Below are positions 1 to 9,737 of a DNA stretch of 64,000 nucleotides, piece by piece. A program made the translations under genes and the position numbers. The notes under the pieces are model-generated. The model had not been told where the DNA came from and searched no databases. It was given only the letters and a program-made list of their open reading frames with translations. Position 1 is the stretch's first letter; every line of letters begins with the position of its first letter. Source of the stretch: Vibrio sagamiensis NBRC 104589 (GTDB lineage Bacteria; Pseudomonadota; Gammaproteobacteria; Enterobacterales; Vibrionaceae); the NCBI RefSeq assembly GCF_007990935.1, contig NZ_BJXJ01000017.1, forward strand, positions 1 to 64,000, written 5' to 3'.

Positions 1-22
1 AAATAGAATAAGTTAACATTTC

Positions 23-53
23 AAAAGCCGCTACTTTTGTAGCGGCTTTTTTT
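23..53 (+). terminator. Rho-independent terminator of an upstream gene
   Basis: An 8-bp perfect stem (GCCGCTAC at 27-34 with GTAGCGGC at 39-46), a 4-base loop and a run of seven T make a plus-strand terminator. The gene it serves lies outside the window. Confidence 0.8.
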
Positions 54-271
54 ATTCACCTCAACACTCTTTACCACTGAACCTTACAATAATACATATT
101 CGCTAGCCACCATCTTAAGAAGGTGATACGCTTCGACTCCATTTTTCTGGCAACTCTCTCTGACACTAAATCAATGACTTTGGTGTAGACACAATTAACG
201 CCAGTGCTATCGTTATAATATGCCGTCAATTTCTTTTCGGCAGTTCATCTAACCAACCGTGGAACAGTACA

Positions 272-895
272 ATGAGCAAGGGTACTCTCTATATCGTATC
301 GGCACCAAGTGGTGCAGGTAAATCTAGCTTGATCTCAGCGATGTTGGAACGTAATCCGACTTACGCGATGAAGGTATCTGTGTCTCACACTACTCGTAAT
401 ATTCGCCCAGGTGAAGTCGATGGCGTTCATTACCACTTTGTTGAGCAAGATACTTTCAAGTCGCTGATCGCGAAAGGTGATTTTCTCGAATATGCAGAAG
501 TGTTTGGTAACTTTTACGGCACATCTCGAGTATGGATAGAAGAGACGTTGAAAAAGGGCATCGATGTTTTCCTTGATATTGATTGGCAAGGTGCTCGTCA
601 AATTCGCCAACAAATGCCACAAGCCAAAAGCCTGTTTATCCTACCACCATCAAATGGTGAACTCGAACGCCGCTTAAACACACGTGGCCAAGACAGTGAT
701 GATGTGATTGCCAAGCGAATGGCCGAAGCAAAATCCGAAATTTCTCATTACAATGAATATGACTACATCATTGTCAATGATGATTTCGATACTGCTTTGC
801 TCGACTTCAAAGCCATCCTGCGCGCAGAAAGACTGAAAGCAGAAAAGCAAGCTGCAAAATATAAAGGCATGCTTGACGCTCTTTTAGCTGAGTAA
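272..895 (+). CDS. gmk: Guanylate kinase
   Basis: Phosphorylates GMP to GDP with ATP in the cytoplasm, an essential step of guanine nucleotide synthesis. The 207-residue product has the usual length of the family. The P-loop APSGAGKSS is at residues 11-19, and the GMP-binding region with SHTTR and the motif [10 protein letters not shown] follow. The ATG start opens directly on the conserved [15 protein letters not shown]-terminus. A TATAAT-like -10 element sits at 214-219, with no good -35. The gene leads into rpoZ and spoT, as in other gammaproteobacteria, which links GTP supply with ppGpp metabolism. Nothing is odd about it. Confidence 0.97.
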   Translation: MSKGTLYIVSAPSGAGKSSLISAMLERNPTYAMKVSVSHTTRNIRPGEVDGVHYHFVEQDTFKSLIAKGDFLEYAEVFGNFYGTSRVWIEETLKKGIDVFLDIDWQGARQIRQQMPQAKSLFILPPSNGELERRLNTRGQDSDDVIAKRMAEAKSEISHYNEYDYIIVNDDFDTALLDFKAILRAERLKAEKQAAKYKGMLDALLAE

Positions 896-1122
896 TCGGG
901 GAGCATTCCTCTATCTAACTCGTTACGGTCTTACTCGCGACTGTATTTTTTCCTTACTAATTTTGGACGATACCTAGCTTAACCCAAGGTTTCTGGGTAT
1001 CTTTAAAAATGAAGTAAAAACCTGAAGAAAGTTATGCTAGCCTGATCTTATTGCTAGTAAATATGTTTCGAAGACTGTATACTTTCTCGTCATTCAAAAT
1101 TTAGTTAATTATTGGAGTCCTC

Positions 1123-1395
1123 ATGGCACGCGTAACTGTTCAAGACGCTGTTGAAAAAGTTGGCAACCGTTTCGACCTAGTACTGATTGCGGCACGCCGC
1201 GCTCGTCAAATGCAAACTGGCGGTAAAGATGCACTAGTGCCAGAAGAGAACGATAAGTCAACGGTTATCGCTCTACGCGAAATCGAAGAAGGTTTAATCA
1301 CTAAAGAAGTTCTTGATGCACGTGAACGTCAAGAACAACAAGAGCAAGAAGCGGCAGAGCTAGCGGCAGTAAGTAGCATCGCTCACAACCGTTAA
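1123..1395 (+). CDS. rpoZ: RNA polymerase omega subunit
   Basis: Small subunit that helps assemble RNA polymerase by holding the beta' subunit and forms part of one ppGpp-binding site. The 90-residue protein begins [19 protein letters not shown] and contains the conserved AARRARQM segment at about residues 24-31, with an acidic, glutamine-rich C-terminal tail. A GGAG ribosome-binding site lies 7 bases before the ATG. A TATACT -10-like hexamer at 1078-1083 may give it its own promoter in the 227-base gap after gmk. It is followed after 39 bases by spoT, so the two are probably cotranscribed. Confidence 0.97.
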   Translation: MARVTVQDAVEKVGNRFDLVLIAARRARQMQTGGKDALVPEENDKSTVIALREIEEGLITKEVLDARERQEQQEQEAAELAAVSSIAHNR

Positions 1396-1434
1396 TTCTG
1401 TCTTTAGATTTCATTTACCTTCCGGGCCTATAAT

Positions 1435-3555
1435 TTGTATCTATTCGATAGCCTCAAAGATGTTGCCCAAGAATACTTAACAGAGCCTCAAATTGAGGCT
1501 CTGCGTCAATCTTATGTGGTAGCAAGAGATGCCCATGAAGGGCAAACCCGCTCTAGTGGGGAACCATACATTATTCACCCTGTTGCTGTGGCTAGGGTCC
1601 TAGCTGAAATGCGCCTTGATATTGAAACTCTCCAAGCGGCTTTATTGCACGATGTTATCGAAGACTGTGACGTCTCCAAAGAAGATCTTGAAGAGAAATT
1701 TGGCCTAACAGTGGCCGATCTGGTTGATGGTGTATCTAAACTGGACAAACTCAAATTTCGTGACCGGAAAGAGGCTCAAGCAGAGAACTTCCGTAAAATG
1801 GTTCTCGCCATGGTACAAGACATTCGCGTCATACTGATTAAGCTGGCTGACCGCACTCACAACATGCGTACTTTGGGTGCTCTTCGCCCGGATAAGAAAC
1901 GCCGCATTGCACGTGAAACTCTCGAAATTTATGCCCCTTTGGCACATCGCCTGGGTATCCATAACATCAAGACCGAGCTTGAAGAACTTGGCTTTGAAGC
2001 TCTTTATCCAAATCGCTATCGAGTCCTAAAAGAAGTCGTCAAGGCAGCACGTGGCAATCGTAAAGAAATGATCCAGCGTATTCATGACGAAATAGAAGGT
2101 CGTCTACACGATATTGGTTTAAAAGTTCGAGTTTCTGGTCGTGAGAAAAACTTATTCTCCATCTACAACAAGATGAAAACTAAAGAGCAACGTTTTCATA
2201 CGATCATGGATATTTATGCCTTTCGGATCGTGGTTAAATCTGCCGACACTTGTTATCGTGCTCTCGGTCAAGTCCATAGCCTGTATAAACCTCGTCCTGG
2301 TCGAATGAAAGACTACATAGCTGTACCCAAGGCTAATGGTTACCAATCTTTACATACTTCGATGGTTGGCCCACATGGTGTTCCTGTTGAAGTTCAGATT
2401 CGTACTGAAGATATGGACCAAATGGCTGATAAAGGGGTAGCTGCACATTGGTCTTATAAAGAAAAGGGCGACAAATCCGGCACTACTGCGCAAGTCAAAG
2501 CACAACGCTGGATGCAAAGCTTACTTGAGCTTCAGCAGAGCGCTGGCAACTCATTTGAATTTATTGAAAACGTAAAATCTGACCTCTTTCCAGATGAAAT
2601 TTACGTCTTCACGCCTAAAGGCCGCATCGTCGAGTTACCTTTAGGTGCAACCGCTGTTGACTTCGCTTATGCGGTACACACCGACGTAGGTAATGCCTGT
2701 GTTGGTGCTCGTGTTGATAGATATCCTTACCCTCTTAGCCAAGCTCTCAAAAATGGTCAAACTGTCGAGATAATTAGTGCCCCAGGTGCTCGCCCAAACG
2801 CTGCTTGGTTAAACTATGTAGTAACATCACGTGCACGAACCAAGATACGTCAAGTACTCAAAACAATGCGTCGTGAAGAATCAATCACACTTGGCCGTCG
2901 CTTACTCAATCATGCTCTTGGTCGACACTCAATTGACTCTATTTATCCCGAGAACATCCAAGAAGTTCTCACTGATTTACGTCTTGAAAGTATTGAGGAT
3001 TTATTAGCAGCGATTGGCCTAGGTGAGTTGATGAGCATCGTGATTGCCCGCCGTCTATTGGGCGATACTGATGAATTGACCACCACCAGTTCGATCCCTA
3101 GTGATACTAATCAAAAGCTTCCAATTCGCGGTGCAGAGGGATTATTACTGACTTTCGCTAACTGTTGTCACCCTATCCCTGATGACCACATTATTGCACA
3201 TGTTTCACCAGGTAGAGGGCTTGTAGTGCACCGAGAAACCTGTCCTAATGTTCGTGGTTACCAAAGGGAACCTGAAAAATACATGGCGGTCGCTTGGTCA
3301 AATGACTACAACAAAGAGTTTATTGCTGAACTCCAAGTCGATATGCTCAATAATCAAGGTGCACTTGCAGAGCTGACGAATGTCATCTCCAAAACGGGCT
3401 CCAATATCCATGGACTTTCAACCGAAGAACGTGATGGTAGAATGTATACCGTCACCGTGTTGCTCAGTACCAAAGATCGTGTGCATCTTGCTAGTATCAT
3501 GAGAAAAATCAAAAGCATGGCACAAGCGACCCGAGTAAGAAGACGTAAGCACTAA
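1435..3555 (+). CDS. spoT: Bifunctional (p)ppGpp synthase/hydrolase SpoT
   Basis: Makes and, mainly, degrades the alarmone (p)ppGpp. In order, the 706 residues hold an HD hydrolase domain (LLHDVIEDC, His-Asp at 72-73), the RelA/SpoT synthetase domain (about 230-350), a TGS domain (about 390-450, with VYVFTPKGRIVELP-like sequence) and a C-terminal ACT domain (about 630-700). The best start is the TTG at 1435. It gives MYLFDSLKDV, matching the known MYLFESL N-terminus of enterobacterial SpoT, and no alternative ATG lies nearby. It closes the gmk-rpoZ-spoT group and is followed by a clear terminator. Confidence 0.96.
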   Translation: MYLFDSLKDVAQEYLTEPQIEALRQSYVVARDAHEGQTRSSGEPYIIHPVAVARVLAEMRLDIETLQAALLHDVIEDCDVSKEDLEEKFGLTVADLVDGVSKLDKLKFRDRKEAQAENFRKMVLAMVQDIRVILIKLADRTHNMRTLGALRPDKKRRIARETLEIYAPLAHRLGIHNIKTELEELGFEALYPNRYRVLKEVVKAARGNRKEMIQRIHDEIEGRLHDIGLKVRVSGREKNLFSIYNKMKTKEQRFHTIMDIYAFRIVVKSADTCYRALGQVHSLYKPRPGRMKDYIAVPKANGYQSLHTSMVGPHGVPVEVQIRTEDMDQMADKGVAAHWSYKEKGDKSGTTAQVKAQRWMQSLLELQQSAGNSFEFIENVKSDLFPDEIYVFTPKGRIVELPLGATAVDFAYAVHTDVGNACVGARVDRYPYPLSQALKNGQTVEIISAPGARPNAAWLNYVVTSRARTKIRQVLKTMRREESITLGRRLLNHALGRHSIDSIYPENIQEVLTDLRLESIEDLLAAIGLGELMSIVIARRLLGDTDELTTTSSIPSDTNQKLPIRGAEGLLLTFANCCHPIPDDHIIAHVSPGRGLVVHRETCPNVRGYQREPEKYMAVAWSNDYNKEFIAELQVDMLNNQGALAELTNVISKTGSNIHGLSTEERDGRMYTVTVLLSTKDRVHLASIMRKIKSMAQATRVRRRKH

Positions 3556-3582
3556 CCACTCAAAGTCGACCTACCAAACCCT

Positions 3583-3613
3583 AGCCACCCGATAAAATAG
3601 GGTGGCTTTTTTT
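3583..3613 (+). terminator. Terminator after spoT
   Basis: AGCCACCC (3583-3590) pairs with GGGTGGCT (3600-3607), followed by a run of T. It lies only 16 bases before the trmH start, so trmH either depends on read-through or has a promoter overlapping spoT's end. Confidence 0.85.
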
Positions 3614-3628
3614 ATAGCAAAATAGATT

Positions 3629-4312
3629 ATGAACCTAGAACGTTACCATCGTATCCATCAGGTGCTCAAAGCACGCCAAACGGACCTTACCCTTTGCCTC
3701 GAAGAAGTCCATAAGCCCAACAATGTCTCAGCAGTTATTCGTACTGCTGATGCTACGGGGTTACACAAAGTGCATGCTATTTGGCCAGATGAAATGCGCA
3801 CACTCAGCCATACTTCAGCAGGTGCTCGTAACTGGGTAGAGGTGGAGACTCATCATTCAATTGATGAAGCCATCACACAATTAAAAGCACAAGGCATGCA
3901 AGTCTTGGTGACAAATTTGTCTGAGGGTGCCGTTGATTTTCGTGATATCGATTACACCAAACCGACAGCAATCATTCTCGGCAGCGAAAAAGTAGGCGCA
4001 TCGGAGCAAGCAAAAAAGCTCGCGGATCAAGATATTATTGTTCCTATGATAGGAATGGTGCAGTCACTGAATGTCTCTGTTGCTAGCGCTGTGATTCTTT
4101 ACGAAGCGCAGCGCCAACGTGAAGCTGCGGGTATGTATCAACGTGAAAACAGTGCTCTAGACCAAGAGACCATCAACCGTATTTTATTTGAGCGTGGTCA
4201 CCCAGTGTTAGCCAAGGTAGCAAAACGCAAAGGGCTCACTTACCCACAACTTGACGAACAAGGCCAAATTATTGCAGATGATGCATGGTGGCAAGAGATG
4301 CAAAGCAAGTAA
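3629..4312 (+). CDS. trmH: tRNA (guanosine(18)-2'-O)-methyltransferase
   Basis: SPOUT-family enzyme that methylates the 2'-OH of G18 in the D-loop of tRNAs, using S-adenosylmethionine. The 227-residue product shows the family motifs: NNVSAVIRTADATG at about residues 31-44, LGSEKVGAS at about 117-125, and the knot motif with MVQSLNVSVASAV at about 142-154. A C-terminal extension of about 60 residues is typical for TrmH. The ATG at 3629 begins MNLERYHRI. The gene lies between spoT and recG, as in E. coli (spoT-trmH-recG). Confidence 0.95.
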   Translation: MNLERYHRIHQVLKARQTDLTLCLEEVHKPNNVSAVIRTADATGLHKVHAIWPDEMRTLSHTSAGARNWVEVETHHSIDEAITQLKAQGMQVLVTNLSEGAVDFRDIDYTKPTAIILGSEKVGASEQAKKLADQDIIVPMIGMVQSLNVSVASAVILYEAQRQREAAGMYQRENSALDQETINRILFERGHPVLAKVAKRKGLTYPQLDEQGQIIADDAWWQEMQSK

Positions 4313-4324
4313 TCCACTCTAGTT

Positions 4325-4475
4325 ATCCTGAACAGCGGTGAAGGAGCGTGATTCAGGATCGACTGTCTGAGCAGGCTAATGTTACTAACATAAGTTTCAC
4401 TTAGACACTAACGACAAGTCAATTCCTATGTCACTCCGTCCCCTCGGAATAACGGGGACAGCGAAATTCTACTCC
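4325..4475. repeat. Hairpin-rich dispersed-repeat-like segment before recG
   Basis: Two imperfect inverted repeats occur in the non-coding gap: TATCCTGAA (4325-4333) with TTCAGGAT (4352-4359), and GTCCCC (4438-4443) with GGGGAC (4455-4460). Sequence of this style (CCTGAA...TTCAGG and CACTCCGTCCCC...GGGGAC) resembles small interspersed repeats common between Vibrio genes. That resemblance is from memory and needs a genome-wide search. Confidence 0.45.
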
Positions 4476-4562
4476 TCACGAATACTTACCTATTTTTTCC
4501 TGTACAAAAACACAGCAACTTGGTTAACATACTACTATGTTAACCATTTTCTTGAGCCCCTT

Positions 4563-6644
4563 ATGTCTGCCCAATTGTTATCTGCTGTTCCTTTAACCTC
4601 CTTGTCCGGCGTTGGCGCTAAAGTCGCAGAAAAACTGGCTAAAGTCGGTTTACATAACGTTCAGGATTTACTGTTTCACCTACCATTGCGTTATGAAGAC
4701 CGCACCCGTATCTATCCAATGGTAAAGCTTCATGCCGGCTTATGGGCTGCGGTTCAAGGCAAGGTCATGGCAGTGGATACCGCGTTTGGTAAGCGAAAAA
4801 TGCTGACGGTTAAAATCAGCGATGGTAACGGCACTGTCACCTTGAGGTTTTTTAATTTTACCGCCGCGATGAAAAATAACTTTTCTCAAGGCAAACCTGT
4901 TCACGCGTATGGAGAAATTAAACGCGGTGCAATGGGGCTGGAAATCGTTCACCCTGATTACAAATTTTATCTCAATGAACAGCAGCCAGGTGTGGAACAA
5001 AGTTTAACTCCAGTGTATCCCACCACAGAAGGCTTGCGCCAAATCACGTTACGCAACCTTACTGAGCAAGCCCTAACACTATTAGATAAAGCCGCCGTCC
5101 AGGAACTCTTACCGACAGGGCTCTACCCTAATCAACTCTCGATGGCTCAAGCGCTGCATACTATCCATCGGCCTCCACCGAATATCAATTTAACCCAATT
5201 TGATCAAGGTAAGCACCCTGCTCAAATTCGTCTGATTCTCGAAGAGTTACTGGCACAAAATCTGTCCATGCTGGCTGTACGGAGTAAAGGAAAGCAAGAT
5301 GCTGCGCTCCCTCTTACCGCTTGTGATACATTAAAGCAACAGTTACTTCAGCAATTGCCCTTTTCTCCGACCAATGCTCAATCGCGCGTCGTGAAAGAAA
5401 TTGAAGCCGATCTCGAACAAGCACATCCAATGATGCGCCTAGTGCAAGGCGATGTTGGTTCAGGAAAAACATTGGTTGCCGCCCTTGCCGCCGTCCGGGC
5501 AATCGAACATGGTTATCAAGTGGCTTTAATGGCTCCGACAGAATTACTCGCTGAACAGCACGCTATTAATTTTTCGCAGTGGTTTGAAAAAATGGGCATC
5601 CAAGTTGGCTGGTTAGCAGGTAAATTGAAAGGGAAAGCAAAACAAACTGAGCTGGCCAGGATTGCCAGTGGTGAAGCACAAATGGTGGTTGGCACTCATG
5701 CGCTATTTCAACAGCACGTCGAATTCAAACGCCTAGCCTTAGTCATTATTGATGAACAACATCGATTTGGCGTTCACCAACGCTTAGAACTGAGAGAGAA
5801 AGGCACCAAACAAGGCGTGTATCCTCATCAGTTGATCATGACAGCCACGCCAATACCAAGAACCCTAGCGATGACGGCGTATGCCGATCTTGAAACCTCG
5901 GTGATTGATGAATTACCACCGGGCCGAACGCCAATTCAGACTGTTGCCATACCTGATACCAAACGTGACGACATCGTAGAACGTGTTCGACATGCTTGTC
6001 TAAACGAAGGTAAACAAGCGTATTGGGTGTGTACACTGATTGATGAGTCTGAGGTTTTAGAAGCGCAAGCCGCCGCCGACACCGCCGAAGAGCTGCAACG
6101 TACATTGCCCGACGTAAAAATTGGCTTAGTCCATGGTCGAATGAAACCCAATGAGAAACAAGCGGTAATGCAGGACTTTAAAGACAATAAGCTGCATTTG
6201 TTGGTTGCAACGACCGTTATTGAAGTCGGTGTAGATGTGCCCAACTCAAGTTTGATGATCATTGAAAATCCAGAGCGTCTTGGTTTGGCTCAACTGCATC
6301 AGTTAAGAGGCCGAGTTGGAAGGGGCTCCGTTGCTAGTCACTGCGTCTTGCTTTACCACTCTCCTTTATCTAAAACAGCACAAAAGCGTTTAGGCGTTTT
6401 GCGTGAGAGTAACGACGGTTTTGTTATCGCTCAGAAAGACTTAGAAATCCGTGGGCCGGGTGAACTGCTCGGAACCAAACAAACCGGTTTAGCTGATTTC
6501 AAAATCGCTGATTTAATCCGTGATCAGCACTTAATCCCTGAAGTTCAACGCATTTCACGTCATATTCATCAACAGTACCCCGATAATGCAGTTGCTATCA
6601 TTGATCGTTGGCTTGGTGAGCGGGATATGTATTCCAAAGCCTAA
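4563..6644 (+). CDS. recG: ATP-dependent DNA helicase RecG
   Basis: Branch-migration helicase that regresses stalled replication forks and remodels Holliday and R-loop junctions. An N-terminal wedge/OB domain (about residues 50-150) precedes two helicase lobes. Walker A GDVGSGKT is near residue 290, the DEQH box near 396, and ATPIPRTLAMTAYADL follows. The C-terminal lobe has LVATTVIEVGVDVPN and the QLRGRVGRG motif. I place the start at ATG 4563. It gives MSAQLLSAVPLTSL and 693 residues, the same length as E. coli RecG. The frame stays open 45 codons upstream, but that part lies over repeat-like intergenic sequence. Confidence 0.96.
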   Translation: MSAQLLSAVPLTSLSGVGAKVAEKLAKVGLHNVQDLLFHLPLRYEDRTRIYPMVKLHAGLWAAVQGKVMAVDTAFGKRKMLTVKISDGNGTVTLRFFNFTAAMKNNFSQGKPVHAYGEIKRGAMGLEIVHPDYKFYLNEQQPGVEQSLTPVYPTTEGLRQITLRNLTEQALTLLDKAAVQELLPTGLYPNQLSMAQALHTIHRPPPNINLTQFDQGKHPAQIRLILEELLAQNLSMLAVRSKGKQDAALPLTACDTLKQQLLQQLPFSPTNAQSRVVKEIEADLEQAHPMMRLVQGDVGSGKTLVAALAAVRAIEHGYQVALMAPTELLAEQHAINFSQWFEKMGIQVGWLAGKLKGKAKQTELARIASGEAQMVVGTHALFQQHVEFKRLALVIIDEQHRFGVHQRLELREKGTKQGVYPHQLIMTATPIPRTLAMTAYADLETSVIDELPPGRTPIQTVAIPDTKRDDIVERVRHACLNEGKQAYWVCTLIDESEVLEAQAAADTAEELQRTLPDVKIGLVHGRMKPNEKQAVMQDFKDNKLHLLVATTVIEVGVDVPNSSLMIIENPERLGLAQLHQLRGRVGRGSVASHCVLLYHSPLSKTAQKRLGVLRESNDGFVIAQKDLEIRGPGELLGTKQTGLADFKIADLIRDQHLIPEVQRISRHIHQQYPDNAVAIIDRWLGERDMYSKA

Positions 6645-6715
6645 AGGATGACGTATTCACCTTCATATCAGGTTTGGGAAGACAAGTAACCAATTAGAGC
6701 AGCATACAAACGGAG

Positions 6716-8008
6716 TCATTGGGTTGGGAAGCTGATCTGTGCCATCAAACCACCATCGCTGCGATTACGCATCGTGATCGACCCCGAGTGCTGGCTAACA
6801 ATACGTTTAACAATCGCGAGTCCTAATCCCGTCCCTTCACTGCCCCGAGCCGTATCCCCTCGAGTAAAAGGCTCAAATAGTTTTGCTACCTGAGATGGTT
6901 CGATCCCTGGGCCATTATCTTCAATGCAGGCCCATACCAACTTTTTGTCGGCGGTCATACCCGTACTGATTTTTATCCAACCATTGCCATAACGCTGAGC
7001 ATTGACGACCAGGTTCGTCACAGCACGTTTAATTGCAATTGGGCTACCAGAAGCCTCAAGTGGGAAATGACTAAGCTCAGTTTCAATTGCTTGTTCATAT
7101 CCCCCTTCTGCAGTTGAAACTTCATTAACAATAGTATTAAGGTCAACTGACTCAAACGAGTCCTTATCAACTGGTTTGAGATAGTCCATAAACTGACTTA
7201 TGATCTCATTGCATTCCTCTGTATCACCAATAATACCTTCAGCAAGGTAACTGTCTTCTGGTGACATCATTTCTGTTGCGAGACGAATACGTGTTAGTGG
7301 AGTGCGTAAGTCATGACTGATCCCTGCCATCAACAGTGCCCGATCTTCCTCTAGTTGTTGTATCCCCTTTGACATCCGATTAAAAGCACGCGTTACCAAA
7401 CGGATTTCTGACGCACCTCTTTCAGGAATGGGGGCAGGGATTTCTCCTCGTCCAACACCTTTAGCGGCTTTCTCTAACTCCAGCAATGGACGATTTTGCA
7501 ATCGAATAAATAACCAACCACCAGCAATGATCAGTAAGGCCATGATCAAACTATTGCGAAATAAAGGGATAAAATCTTCCTCTTGCAACTCTGATAACGG
7601 CACGCGAATAATGGAGTTAGGTAATTTATTGATTTTAACCCACAGGATATAGCTCTCATCCCCTAGCAATAATCGTACTTCAGTCGGTGAATCGAGGGCT
7701 TGTGTCATCTCTGAGGACATTAAATCTATCGACATCGCCTGCTCAAATTCATGCTTCATTTCGCCATCTGCATGGTGAACTGTTACCCCCAGTTTTTCTA
7801 ATAATTGATGGCGTAATGGCGCATCCGCTTTAAGCAAATCATCCTGATCAATCACAATATTCAACTCATGCGCAATAATCTTGTTGAATTGTTGTAGGCT
7901 GGGCATCAAAGCATAGTTAAATAACGCGTAGTATGAAAAGGCTTGGCTGGCGAGAAGGAGAGTAATAAACAACAAAATAGATTGAGTAAATGAGCTTCGA
8001 ATGCGCAT
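6716..8008 (-). CDS. envZ: Osmosensor histidine kinase EnvZ
   Basis: Inner-membrane sensor kinase that phosphorylates and dephosphorylates OmpR in response to osmolarity. The 430 residues contain a first transmembrane segment (about 10-30), a periplasmic domain, a second segment (about 152-169), HAMP (about 170-222), the H-box [14 protein letters not shown] with His232, the N-box NAQRYGNG and the ATP-lid glycines DNGPGIE and [14 protein letters not shown] precedes the ATG with 6 bases between. It lies downstream of ompR but separated from it by 257 bases, whereas the E. coli pair overlaps. Confidence 0.95.
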   Translation of the reverse strand: MRIRSSFTQSILLFITLLLASQAFSYYALFNYALMPSLQQFNKIIAHELNIVIDQDDLLKADAPLRHQLLEKLGVTVHHADGEMKHEFEQAMSIDLMSSEMTQALDSPTEVRLLLGDESYILWVKINKLPNSIIRVPLSELQEEDFIPLFRNSLIMALLIIAGGWLFIRLQNRPLLELEKAAKGVGRGEIPAPIPERGASEIRLVTRAFNRMSKGIQQLEEDRALLMAGISHDLRTPLTRIRLATEMMSPEDSYLAEGIIGDTEECNEIISQFMDYLKPVDKDSFESVDLNTIVNEVSTAEGGYEQAIETELSHFPLEASGSPIAIKRAVTNLVVNAQRYGNGWIKISTGMTADKKLVWACIEDNGPGIEPSQVAKLFEPFTRGDTARGSEGTGLGLAIVKRIVSQHSGSITMRNRSDGGLMAQISFPTQ

Positions 8009-8168
8009 AAAAAGTCCTTGGACACCATCCTCGCAAAGTGTGCAATTTATGAGTGGAAGGCGAATGAAATAAAGACGATAAGTCGTTGAACCAAAAGGTA
8101 AGTTTGGAATTTAAGTGAAAACACCCTAAAGTAATATTTGTTGTCGTCAGCTCTGATGGTAGAGCCTA

Positions 8169-8221
8169 CTCTTTGTCAGCAGTCTGGGCAATAAAACCGA
8201 GTCAGTCAAACTGCCAAAGAG
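8169..8221. other. Hairpin in the ompR-envZ spacer
   Basis: The 257-base spacer holds an imperfect inverted repeat: CTCTTTG (8169-8175) pairs with CAAAGAG (8215-8221), and GCAGT pairs with ACTGC inside. No T-run follows on the minus strand, so this is not a standard terminator. No protein-coding frame with a start is visible in the spacer. Confidence 0.5.
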
Positions 8222-8265
8222 CACACTTCGTCTTAAAGACTATCTAGCAATTATGATACTAGACG

Positions 8266-8985
8266 TTATACCTCTCTACCGTCTGGTACAAACACATAGC
8301 CTAATCCCCAAACAGTTTGGATATAGCGAGGCTTGCTAGGGTCATCTTCTAACATACGGCGTAAGCGTGAAATTTGAACATCAATGGAGCGTTCCATAGC
8401 TGAATATTCTCGACCACGGGCCATATTCATTAGCTTGTCGCGAGACATCGGTTCACGTGCGTTTAGAACCAATGCTTTTAGAACCGCAAATTCGCCTGAT
8501 GTCAGCGGCATCGCCTCCTCACCACGGAACATTTCACGCGTGCCTAAATTTAGGCGAAATTCACCAAATTCGATAATTTTTTCTTTACTGCTTGGCGCGC
8601 CTGGCAATTCAATGGTTTGACGACGAAGTACAGCCTTGATTCGCGCCAATAATTCTCGTGGATTGAACGGTTTTGGTAGATAGTCGTCTGCCCCAACCTC
8701 CAAGCCAACAATACGATCAACCTCGTCACCTTTTGCAGTCAACATTAGAATGGGTAAGGCATTATTTGCATTACGTAGTCGACGACAGATTGATAAACCA
8801 TCTTCACCTGGTAACATTAAATCTAGCACCATAAGATGAAAGTTCTCTCGTGTTAACAAACGATCCATCTGTTCACTGTTGGCTACACTTCTTACCTGAA
8901 AACCTTGCTCAGAAAGATAACGCTCCAATAGAGCACGTAAACGAGCATCGTCATCAACCACTAAAATTTTATGATTTTCTTGCAT
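8266..8985 (-). CDS. ompR: Osmolarity response regulator OmpR
   Basis: Cytoplasmic transcription factor that is phosphorylated by EnvZ and controls outer-membrane porins and other targets. The 239-residue protein has a receiver domain (about 1-120, acidic pocket DDD at 11-13, phosphoacceptor Asp55 in LMVLDLMLPG, Lys in the YLPKPF switch) and a C-terminal winged helix of the OmpR/PhoB type (about 135-235, ending in VWGLGYVFVPDG). The protein is almost collinear with E. coli OmpR. It is the first gene of the ompR-envZ pair. Confidence 0.96.
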   Translation of the reverse strand: MQENHKILVVDDDARLRALLERYLSEQGFQVRSVANSEQMDRLLTRENFHLMVLDLMLPGEDGLSICRRLRNANNALPILMLTAKGDEVDRIVGLEVGADDYLPKPFNPRELLARIKAVLRRQTIELPGAPSSKEKIIEFGEFRLNLGTREMFRGEEAMPLTSGEFAVLKALVLNAREPMSRDKLMNMARGREYSAMERSIDVQISRLRRMLEDDPSKPRYIQTVWGLGYVFVPDGREV

Positions 8986-9163
8986 TGAAACACCCTTTCA
9001 GAAGCATCTATATCAAGAATGTATCACTGTTTTTTAAGATACGCTTGTGCAAATTGTTACTCTTTTTATATTCATCTCGCTTTTCACTCTTTCACTAGTT
9101 AATTTAAACCGTATAGTGCTATTCTAAAAGACTGAACGACATTCAAAAACAAGGTTAACTTCA

Positions 9164-9643
9164 TTATTTTTTGTCATAAGAAATACGATTTATAAACCAT
9201 TCCTTGTCACCTTCTGGTGTACGAACAATAAACTCATCATTCACTTCTTTTTTAAGTAATGCTCGTGCCATCGGTGAATCGATAGAAATATACTCTTTTG
9301 CATCACCATAAATCTCTTCCGGGCCTACAATGCGAAATTTCTTAACTTCTCCTGCCTCATTTTCTATTTCAACCCAAGCACCAAAGAAAACTTTACCTTC
9401 CTGTTGAGGGGAATAATCGACGATAGTCACTTCGGGTAGGAACTTACGTAAAAAACGCACTCGACGATCAATTTGGCGCAACAAACGCTTGTTAAAGGTG
9501 TAATCAGCATTCTCTGAACGATCACCAAGACTGGCAGCCCAAGTCACTATTTTCGTAATTTCTGGACGATGCTCATGCCATAAATAATCATGTTCAGCTT
9601 TGAGTTTGTTGTAACCTTCTCGGGTGATCAGCTTGGTTTTCAC
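9164..9643 (-). CDS. greB: Transcription elongation factor GreB
   Basis: Binds the secondary channel of RNA polymerase and stimulates cleavage of backtracked transcripts. The 159 residues comprise an N-terminal antiparallel coiled coil (about 1-75), whose tip LGDRSENADY carries the acidic residues that hold catalytic magnesium, and a C-terminal FKBP-like domain (about 80-157). Length and tip sequence fit GreB better than GreA. It is transcribed alone on the minus strand between ompR and the retropepsin-like gene, adjacent to ompR-envZ as in related genomes. Confidence 0.95.
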   Translation of the reverse strand: MKTKLITREGYNKLKAEHDYLWHEHRPEITKIVTWAASLGDRSENADYTFNKRLLRQIDRRVRFLRKFLPEVTIVDYSPQQEGKVFFGAWVEIENEAGEVKKFRIVGPEEIYGDAKEYISIDSPMARALLKKEVNDEFIVRTPEGDKEWFINRISYDKK

Positions 9644-9675
9644 AGTAATAATCCAAATTTATCTATCAGATTGAG

Positions 9676-9733
9676 TCATGATCCAAGTGACCCCACTTTA
9701 TACTCAACGTATTTAAGCCACTTGGGTTATATA
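9676..9733. repeat. Short inverted repeat of the ACTTGGGTAT type
   Basis: ATCCAAGTGA near 9680 and CCACTTGGGTTAT near 9718-9731 form an imperfect inverted repeat. It resembles those at 45958-45985 and 57573-57644 and looks like one member of a dispersed family. Confidence 0.4.
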
Positions 9734-9737
9734 AACG

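Noticed and set aside
5936..6262. Minus-strand open frame of 108 codons inside recG
   Set aside because: It is a shadow of the well-supported recG frame; no ribosome site and composition is that of reverse-complemented codons.
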